Source: Fasciola hepatica (Eukaryota; Platyhelminthes; Trematoda; Plagiorchiida; Fasciolidae). From it: DNA of 64,000 nucleotides. The notes under the pieces are model-generated. The model did not search any database, was not told the origin of the DNA, and saw nothing but the letters and a program-made list of their open reading frames with translations. A program made the position numbers and the translations under genes. Positions 57,655 to 64,000 of the stretch are shown here, piece after piece (the first letter of the stretch is position 1; each line of letters begins with the position of its first letter). The DNA lies in assembly GCA_948099385.1 (NCBI GenBank), contig CANUEZ040000029.1, positions 2,511,501 through 2,575,500 on the forward strand, given 5' to 3'.

Positions 57655-60600
57655 CTAACAGTCGGTTGTAAAAATCGTCACGAAATCGGCGAAGCGGACG
57701 GGATTTCGTAGTTGGCGACCGCGACGGCTACTTCGCGTTGCGGGTACGGTTGGAGAATCTGATGGACTAGCTGCCGAGTCCTCACTAGGCGCAATTGGGG
57801 GTGGTTCGAGTGGTAACTCGCTCGATGCAGGTGACTGAGCGACTTGAGTGGGTGTAAATTGGCCGAGCGGCTTGCACTCAATGACGGCAGGCTTGAGACG
57901 GTCGATAGATACGGTGTCGTGTCGTCCGTTGATATCTATGACAAATGTTTTAGCCCTACGTTTTATCACCCGAAACGGGCCAGTGTATGGCGCTTGTAGT
58001 GGTGATCGAACGCCATCGACGCGAAGGAATACATGAGTAGCGGTTCCTAACGCAGTTGGGACATAACTTGTAGACTGTTGTTCACGCGGCGGACTGGCCT
58101 TGAGCACTCGCATGTGCTGCGTAAGGCGCTGAGCATAGTCACCGTAGTCGAAAGTCACGGTTGATGAGGGGGCTACCAACTCCCCAGGAAGACGAAGTGG
58201 ACAGCCATATACTAGTACGGCCGGTGTTGTGTGTAACTCCTCCTTAACGGTACTACGCAGGCTTAAGAGTGCTAATGGTGGTGTTTCACTCCAAAGGGGG
58301 TTACCGTTTGCTCGAAGAGCGGCTTTTAATTGTCGGTGGAAACGCTCAACCATACCATTGGCCTGAGGGTGGTAAGCTGTCGTCTTAACGTGTTGGCAAC
58401 CGAGCGTAGCGAGTAGGCTGCCGAAAGCGCCGTCAAAGTGTGGACCGCGATCGGTGGTTACTATTGCCCGGCAACCGAAATGACTAACCCAACCGGTCAG
58501 AAAAGCTTTCGCGGCCTCTTCTGAGGTGGGACGAGGGATAGGGATGGCCTGCGGCCAGCGAGTAAAACGATCCACGCATGTGAGTATGTAAACGTACCCA
58601 AGCGAAGGTGGGAGTGGTCCTACGAGGTCGACGTGCACATGATGAAAACGTGTTTCAGGTTCTGGGAACCTGGCTAACGCTGCCTTAGTGTGCCTATGGG
58701 TCTTAACACGTTGACACTGCAGACAAGCACGAGCCCATTGACGGACATCGCGTTTGACATTGTGCCAAACAAAACGCTCAGTTATCAGTTTCACCGAGGC
58801 AGTCACACCCGGATGAGCCAGATTATGGAGTGTCATGAACGTAGGATACCGGTGGGCAGCAGGAACTACTGGCCTAGGGCGACCTTGAGACACATCGCAC
58901 ACGATGGTATTCTGGGAAGCTGGGATAGGCACTGTGGTTAAACTCAAAGAACCGTTTTGTCTAAGTTGTTCGATGTCAGGGTCCATAGTTTGAGCCTGTG
59001 CCATTGCGTCTAAGTTGATGTTAAGCGTTTGTGCCAGACTTAGTTGATATACGCGCGATAAGGCGTCTGCGACGGGATTAAGTACCCCAGAGACGTGTCG
59101 TATGTCCACAGTAAACTGTGAGACAAAGTCTAAGTGGCGAATCTCGCGTGGTGAGTATCGATCGGAAGCTGACTTCAGTGCGTAAACCAAAGGCTTGTGG
59201 TCTGTAAACACCGTGAACGAACGGCCTTCGAGTGCATGTCGAAAATGACGAATTCCCAAGTAGATGGCTAATAACTCTCTACCGAAAGTGCTGTACCTTG
59301 ATTCCGCGGGTTGTAGGCGCTTGGAGAAGAATGCTAAAGGTTGCCAAGAGTCATCTACGAACTGTTGCAGTACTGCTCCAACCGCTGTGTCCGAGGCATC
59401 CGTCACTACCGAAATAGGAGCCAAAGGGTCAGGGTGGGTAAGGAGTGCTGTGTTGGCGACAGCATCTTTGACCAAGGCGAATGCAGCTTGTGCTGTGTCG
59501 GGAAACACGAACTTCCGCTTACCTCCGCGCAACAGGTCGGTGAGGGGTTGCATCATTTCCGCACAGTGAGGAATAAATCGGCGGTAGAAATTCACCAGAC
59601 CGGCAAACTGACGCAACTGGCGAAAAGATTGGGGTTCACGGTAGTCGCGAATAGCGGAAACTTTATCTGACAGAGGGCGGATACCCGAGGATGAAATAGA
59701 ATGTCCTATGAAAGTGATATCAGACCGGCCTAATTCGCATTTCGCGATATTGATCGTAACGCCGTGCTGGCTAAGGCGTTCGAAAAGTGCTCGTAAGTGC
59801 GTAGCGTGCTCTTGCTCTGAAGAACTCGCCACCAAAATATCATCCAAGTATACGTGGACATTTTCCAAACCACGAGTTGCCTCGTGCATGAACCGTTGAA
59901 AGGTCTGGGCTGCATTGCTGAGTCCAAACGGCATTCGCAGAAACTCGAACAGCCCGAAAGGTGTGGTGACGGCAGTTTTAGGGATATCGGCCTCTGCTAC
60001 CGGGATCTGGTTGTACGCCCGAACCAAATCGATACGGCTGAAGATGGAGCAACCTGATAAAGACGAAGTAAGATCCTGTATATGGGGAATCGGGTATCGG
60101 TCCGGGACGGTGACTTTGTTAAGCGCTCTGTAATCACCACAGGGTCGCCAGTCGCCACTAGCCTTAGGAACCATATGAAGGGGGGAAGCCCAAGGGCTAC
60201 TAGAAGGGCGTATTATACCCAGTTCTAGCATATGTTCGAATTCGGCCTGTGCAACACGAAGCTTGTCTGGTGCTAACCGACGCGGCCTACTGAACACTGG
60301 GGGTCCCTTAGTATCGATATGGTGAGTGACACTGGTCGTCACTGCTGGGAGAGGCCCGGCCTGCCGAAACATGGCCGGGTAGGCGGCGATGAGTTCGCCA
60401 TAAGGTTGGTGTGCCGGTGGTTGAACGTAAAATGGCGTGACGTGATTCACTCGCGAATTATGACCCGCAACGGCGAGAGTGGTCTGACGATCCACCACTC
60501 TGCGGCGCCGTGCATCAACTAACAAGTCAAAGTGCTGCAGGAAGTCAATGCCCAGAATTGGGTACGGGACGTCGGCGATGATGAATACCCAACGAAAATT

Positions 60601-60845
60601 ACGCTTTAAACCCAAGTTTAAGGTGAGCGACCGCTGGCCAAACGTTGGGATGGCCGTGCCATTGGCAGCGCGTAGTGTTTGGGCCTGCGGTGTGCTATTG
60701 TCGTCTTTCGCTCAGGGGACGACGCTCACTTCGGCACCGGTATCTACAAGGAATAGGTTATTTGAAATGATGTCCCTTACGTTCAAAAGACGACTATTGG
60801 TGTGATACCCGGCTTCGTGGGTCGCCACCACGGGCCGGGGGTTTA
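57655..60845 (-). pseudogene. pol: Gypsy pol: protease, RT, RNase H, integrase; one in-frame TGA
   Basis: The -1 frame opens at the frameshift site (60846) and reaches the protease motif LVDTGAEVSVVP, directly followed by TGA (plus-strand 60712-60714). It is then open for about 1018 codons to 57655. Numbered from codon 60615: ILGIDFL (protease end, 20-26); RT with [10 protein letters not shown] (195-204) and YLDD (256-259); RNase H with TDAS (405-408) and [11 protein letters not shown]; integrase H2C2 (H597, H601, C631, C634) and DD35E core (about D663, D722, E757); then a GPY/F-type module ([10 protein letters not shown], about 877). All catalytic residues from RT onward are present. The single nonsense codon would cut off RT and integrase unless read through or supplied in trans. 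Confidence 0.93.
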
Positions 60846-60852
60846 GTTTCCC
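60808..60852 (-). promoter_or_regulatory. Predicted -1 ribosomal frameshift signal at gag-pol junction
   Basis: In element sense the heptamer G GGA AAC (plus 60852-60846) is in the gag frame as GGA AAC and is followed at once by the gag TAA stop. A 6-nt spacer TAAACC leads into a two-part hairpin: CCCGGC (60839-60834) pairs with GCCGGG (60813-60808), and CGTGG (60832-60828) with CCACG (60820-60816), with a 7-nt loop. Slippage by -1 at the heptamer enters exactly the pol frame. Heptamer class, spacer and structure all fit known retroviral -1 frameshift sites; function is inferred. Confidence 0.8.
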
Positions 60853-61643
60853 TGATGAGCACCGGGAAACGTACACCCTCGTTCGCATCGTTTGGCTCCC
60901 TCACCGAAGCGACTGTGGTACTTACAATATCCTTCTTTTGAAGAACTGACGAAACGGCGTCGCAATGACGGACTATGGAGCCTAGGTGAGCGTGCGCGGT
61001 GCCGCTCCTGTGACCCACTTCTAACTGCTAGGCGTTGCAGGCTCGCGTCAATTCTAGACAAAACTGATGCGAGTTCGTTAGATGTTGGCAAGGCAGGCAC
61101 CGTTGCGACGGACGGCCTGGTTACTCCAGCTACAGCGGGGTTGTATCGTGACATAATGTCATCAGCTACCGCTGCAGTTTCCTCTAGCGAGCATTTGCGC
61201 GCGGCACTTAGTAAAACTGGAATGTTATGCGGCAAACGCTGCAGCCAAAGTTCCCTCAAGAGCGGGTCCTCACCTATTGTCGGTCCTCTCAAGCGCTGCA
61301 TCTCACGCAGCAGTTCGGAGGGCTTTCTACTTCCAAGCTCAACGTTTTGAAGTTGTTGCATACGTTGGTCTTGCGTTGGGGTCGTGCGGGCAATGACAGC
61401 CTCCTTTAAAGCCTCATAGCTTCGGGAAGAGATTATTACGTCCCTTACTTGCATTGTGACCTCTGGCGGGAGGCGGCCTGCTACCCACCTGAAACGGCTG
61501 GCGTCACTGGTTATACGGCAGTTTTCGAATTCTAACTCAACCAGCGTGAACCAGAGTTCTGGATCAGCAGGTGTGAATGCCGGTATGTGCAGCGTGATGG
61601 CCCCAACGGTGGGGTCTGAGCAAGATTTCCGTTCGGCAGACAT
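60843..61643 (-). CDS. gag: Gypsy Gag with CHCC motif (CsRn1-like)
   Basis: 266 codons from ATG (61643-61641) to TAA (60845-60843), with no internal stop. Residues about 20-160 form the capsid-like region typical of this clade (DPELWFTLVELEFENCRI, then FRWVAGRLPPEV and later LRELWLQRLPHNI). A Ser/Arg-rich basic stretch follows (about 208-235). The C-terminus carries C240-x2-H243-x9-C253-x3-C257, a zinc-binding pattern unlike the usual C-x2-C-x4-H-x4-C knuckle and characteristic of CsRn1-type Gag. It should bind element RNA in particles. The last two sense codons form the slippery part of the frameshift site. Confidence 0.9.
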   Translation of the reverse strand: MSAERKSCSDPTVGAITLHIPAFTPADPELWFTLVELEFENCRITSDASRFRWVAGRLPPEVTMQVRDVIISSRSYEALKEAVIARTTPTQDQRMQQLQNVELGSRKPSELLREMQRLRGPTIGEDPLLRELWLQRLPHNIPVLLSAARKCSLEETAAVADDIMSRYNPAVAGVTRPSVATVPALPTSNELASVLSRIDASLQRLAVRSGSQERHRARSPRLHSPSLRRRFVSSSKEGYCKYHSRFGEGAKRCERGCTFPGAHQGN

Positions 61644-61880
61644 AGCGATTACTTTATGGAATACAGACGGGAAAAGAAATCAACGACCAATGGGGCACTA
61701 CAGTCTTCGCGAAAAAAAAAATTACGACGAATTAGACACAAAATATGTATGGACGAGAAAAAAAAATTATTTGGTAAACCAACCAAAAAAAAATCAAGAT
61801 AGGGAAACAATAAAACACACAAAAACGTACGCAGACGGGACCTTGAACGGTAGAAAACAAGGAAACTCACGTGACCTGAG
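61644..61880 (-). other. Gypsy 5' leader between primer site and gag
   Basis: 237 bp with several homopolymer runs (runs of A on the plus strand at about 61713-61722, 61760-61766 and 61785-61792, so T runs in element sense). No upstream coding frame of note. Packaging or other leader signals cannot be named. Confidence 0.5.
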
Positions 61881-61899
61881 GATCACGTCGGGCTCACCA
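61881..61899 (-). promoter_or_regulatory. Primer-binding site complementary to tRNA-Trp 3' end
   Basis: The plus strand reads GATCACGTCGGGCTCACCA, which looks like a tRNA 3' end with CCA; the core ATCACGTCGGG matches the T-arm/acceptor end of animal tRNA-Trp as I recall it. In element sense the complement starts TGGTGAGCCC two bases after the 5' LTR, the normal position for priming minus-strand DNA. Confidence 0.8.
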
Positions 61900-61901
61900 A
61901 T

Positions 61902-62209
61902 TGTAAGGTTGATTAGACCTTACTTCGCGGTTTCCTTAGTAAACGCGTGCTTCGGTCCTTTGTACTGCGTGGACCACCTGCACGTTACTCTAATGTGCGG
62001 CACTGCACAAATATGTTAACCAGAACAGTATTCTCCACGACCCGTGAGAACGAGAAGGCGATTGGGAGAGATAGTGGTTAGCGTGTATTTGGGAGCGTGC
62101 GTGAGAGCGTGCGCAAGAGCAACGGTCAAATGGCCACCGCGCTTGGCAGTCAGCGTTCAGTTAAACAATAAACGTGGTAAAAGTATGAACGAAGATGGCA
62201 ACCGCTACA
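61902..62209 (-). repeat. Gypsy element 5' LTR
   Basis: 308 bp and apparently identical to 56774-57081; no substitution found on reading both in full. Confidence 0.95.
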
Positions 62210-62213
62210 GACC
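62210..62213. repeat. Target-site duplication, right (GACC)
   Basis: Matches 56770-56773. Confidence 0.85.
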
Positions 62214-62890
62214 AATCTGGATATCCCATTCGACTCACTTGCATTTGTATCACAGGCAACCCCCACAATGAGACATCCAATGGAGGGTCAATCTTCTCTA
62301 TTTCCTGCAGGCATCTACAACTGCAATTTGACAACACCATGTTAACTCTATTTTTAATCTTCTTTTGGTAACAACCAATTTCTCAGTATTGATTCCTCAA
62401 ATATCCAGTTGGTGCCACACTGCGACTCCTTTTACACTTCCCGACTCTTCTTTGAATCTCTTTCACTCCACCGCTCTCTCCCTATCTTCATCGACTGCAC
62501 ACAAAATTCCATAGATCGCCGTGATCCATTCTGGACTACCGGACCCGTCGCAGACAGTTATCGGCATCCATAAGGCAAGTTGTGTTTTAATCTTGCATCA
62601 ACTCCCTGTTCATGTAGTGCTGTCCGACACCAGTTGCTTTATGGGTTCTTGCAAACACTGCACTTTTACCCTTCTTCAGTATCGCTTTTCCTTCATTCCC
62701 ACGTCCATCCCGCTAACCGAACCGTCCCCGTCCCGAATTCGAAACCGATTCGCAATAGCCGCGCTAACCGTCCTCTCTTTAGCTCGCTTAAACACCGTCC
62801 AAGCTGATCGTTCTATTACTGCAATTGTGTGAACCATATTCTTCTAAATTGTGATTACCCTATATAAATGTGAATTGCTGTGTTCTCTGA
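62214..62890 (+). other. LINE 3' UTR, second part
   Basis: Gene-free CT-rich sequence resumes after the gypsy insertion and leads to the hairpin tail. Short frames (62521-62832) are unrecognised. Confidence 0.45.
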
Positions 62891-62958
62891 TCATGCCTTG
62901 TGCATGTGTCTTGACCACGATCAAGAAATATACCATTATTATTATTATTATTAATAAA
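62891..62958 (+). repeat. Hairpin tail and (ATT)n, copy E; 3' end of the main LINE
   Basis: In LINE sense: hairpin 1 CATGC-CTTGT-GCATG (62892-62906), hairpin 2 CTTGACCACGATCAAG (62910-62925; five paired bases in each arm), AAATATACC, then ATT repeats (62934-62953). It matches copies A-D over the terminal 70 bp or so but not further upstream. The third pair of hairpin 2 is T-A here and C-G in copies A and C. Confidence 0.65.
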
Positions 62959-63029
62959 TAAGTGATTTCAACCCCCCCCCCTCCCGAAACAAACTGGGAG
63001 TGCCTGTCTTCTGCTACTGACACCCACCT

Positions 63030-64000
63030 TAGTAGGAAATTGGTCGAGCCGGCGGACTGCATACCAATCTTTCGCCGCTTCAGCCAGCCGACAAGGTTGA
63101 GGGAAGACCAAACTAGAAGTGTACTTTATCTGGCGTTCACCAGAGACCCGGAGAAGGTAAGTGGACTAGAATTCACCGTCCCGCTTGGGAGGAGTGACCA
63201 TGTGGTTTTCAGGTTTCTCATTCGAGGGGCTTCCCCCGGAGTGCTAAGTAAGGTTCAAAAGAACTTCAGGATCTTGGACACCATCGCGTTCAGGGAGGCA
63301 GCAGGCAGAGCTGATTGGAGCGCTCATTATCAGAAGGTGAAAGAGTTGTGAACTATAGTCAGGGCCAACACCTTCGCGTTGACTGACGAGCTCTCCCTAC
63401 TGAGACATGCTGAAACACTGGGCAAACCACCGTGGTGGACCAGCCAAGGCGCCACTGGCAGGGCGCAAAGCATGGCGTCTTTACCGGTCAACGGGTGGAT
63501 GCCAGAGTTTGCTGAAATATCAGAGCCCGTGAGCCTTAAGGTGCAGCGAAAAAGTCAGGCAGGATATGAAACGGCTCTAGCGCGAAGAGTAAAGACATGT
63601 ACTGAGGCTTACTATTACTACGTTCAGCCTAAGGCTACGGCAAGAGTCGCCTTAGGATGAGTAGTCAACGAAAACGGAATGCAGCCAAAAAGCTCTTGCG
63701 ATAAAGCGCGGACTCCGAAGACTTTCAAACATGTGCATGGACAATTAGCCGGGAGACAGCGCGAGACCACCGCAACCCAGCCGACGATTACCATGGAAGG
63801 AGTTACCATTAGTAACAACGAAGGTGAAATGGCTTTGAGCCGGCTGAATAACAGTAAGGCTGCCGTCCCGGATGGCATCCATCCCGCCATTCCATAAGCC
63901 CTAGCCAGTGTACTGGCTGAACAGCTAACACAGCTTTGCAACGCATACCCAGACACGAGGAGCTACCAGACGACTGGATATTGGGGCAAGTTGTCCCCAA
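63030..64000 (+). pseudogene. LINE fragment (CR1-like family B), runs off window
   Basis: From about 63040 the frame carries the end of an APE-type endonuclease: FSQPTRLREDQT, SVLYLAFTRD and LGRSDHVVFRF (the SDH motif). The linker (REAAGRADWSAHYQKV, then ARRVKTCTEAYYYYV) and the RT entry follow (LSRLNNSKAAVPDGIHPAIP at about 63835-63895, where PGPDGIHP would be usual). In-frame stops at 63351, 63660 and 63897 mark it as dead. Family B also appears at 5.8-6.4 kb. The left edge lies directly after the (ATT)n tail of the main LINE. Confidence 0.7.

Larger units (their letters stand above)
56774..62209 (-). mobile_element. Complete Ty3/gypsy LTR retrotransposon, CsRn1-like
   Basis: 5436 bp with 308-bp LTRs that read as identical, a GACC duplication, a tRNA-Trp-type primer site two bases inside the 5' LTR, gag, and pol with protease, RT, RNase H and integrase, all on the minus strand. 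The Gag motif C-x2-H-x9-C-x3-C and the tRNA-Trp primer are features I associate with the CsRn1 clade known from trematodes. Identical LTRs mean very recent insertion. Pol has one in-frame TGA just after the protease active site; otherwise its long frame is intact. Gag and pol are joined by what looks like a -1 frameshift signal. Confidence 0.95.
48622..62960 (+). mobile_element. Near-complete CR1-like LINE, interrupted by a gypsy element
   Basis: ORF1 (48622-50250) and ORF2 (50736-53557) are followed by a long pyrimidine-rich 3' UTR (53558-56773). A 5.4-kb gypsy element with GACC duplication interrupts it, and the sequence resumes at 62214 and ends at the hairpin tail plus (ATT)n at 62934-62953. 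With the gypsy copy removed the LINE would be about 8.9 kb with a 3' UTR near 3.9 kb. That 62214-62960 belongs to the same LINE is inferred from orientation, composition and tail; it was not shown by alignment to a second copy. Confidence 0.65.

Noticed and set aside
1..64000. CRISPR arrays, bacterial operons, tRNA or rRNA genes
   Set aside because: None was seen; the sequence is eukaryotic repeat DNA and no tRNA-like cloverleaf was recognised apart from the primer-site match.
1..64000. An alternative genetic code to explain the in-frame stops
   Set aside because: TAA, TAG and TGA all occur as in-frame stops in the BEL copy, and at one site related copies have Leu; Gag and LINE ORF1 end normally, so ordinary decay explains them better.

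Overview
This looks like nuclear DNA of a metazoan with a repeat-laden genome, most plausibly a parasitic flatworm (cestode or trematode). The clue is the mix of retroelements: a Ty3/gypsy element with the C-x2-H-x9-C-x3-C Gag motif and tRNA-Trp-type primer site that I associate with the CsRn1 clade, BEL/Pao elements, CR1-like LINEs with very long 3' UTRs, and a Penelope-like GIY-YIG remnant. The organism is inferred from element types, not from a marker gene. I could not recognise any host gene, rRNA or tRNA gene.

Layout. 1-2.8 kb: nothing identified. 2.8-5.6 kb: decayed Ty3/gypsy copy, minus strand, with matching end repeats. 5.8-6.4 kb: decayed LINE endonuclease, minus. 7.1-11.7 kb: decayed CR1-like LINE, plus, interrupted by a short hairpin-tail repeat. 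12.8-13.9 kb: decayed BEL/Pao, minus. 14.244-20.929 kb: complete, young BEL/Pao element, plus, with 377-bp LTRs and a CCCGG target duplication; its gag-pol has four in-frame stops and one frameshift. 21.2-23.8 kb: second CR1-like LINE remnant. 24.7-27.3 kb: purine-rich, non-coding. 30.6-34.1 kb: decayed BEL/Pao, minus. 34-42.9 kb: mostly unassigned, with hairpin-tail repeats at 36.6 and 40.9 kb. 43 kb: a fourth BEL fragment. 44.7-46.5 kb: third LINE remnant, split by the Penelope-like fragment.

48.6-62.96 kb holds a nearly complete CR1-like LINE (ORF1, ORF2, long pyrimidine-rich 3' UTR, hairpin-plus-(ATT)n tail). A Ty3/gypsy CsRn1-like element sits in its 3' UTR at 56.774-62.209 kb, minus strand, with LTRs that read as identical and a GACC duplication. 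63-64 kb: the endonuclease/RT part of another LINE runs off the window end.

The most informative signal is at the gag-pol junction of the CsRn1-like element: the heptamer G GGA AAC directly before the gag stop, a 6-nt spacer, then an 11-bp two-part hairpin, with pol in the -1 frame. A second is a paired-hairpin 3' tail next to (ATT)n, shared by at least five dispersed repeats of two classes, which suggests a LINE and a SINE-like partner using one reverse transcriptase.
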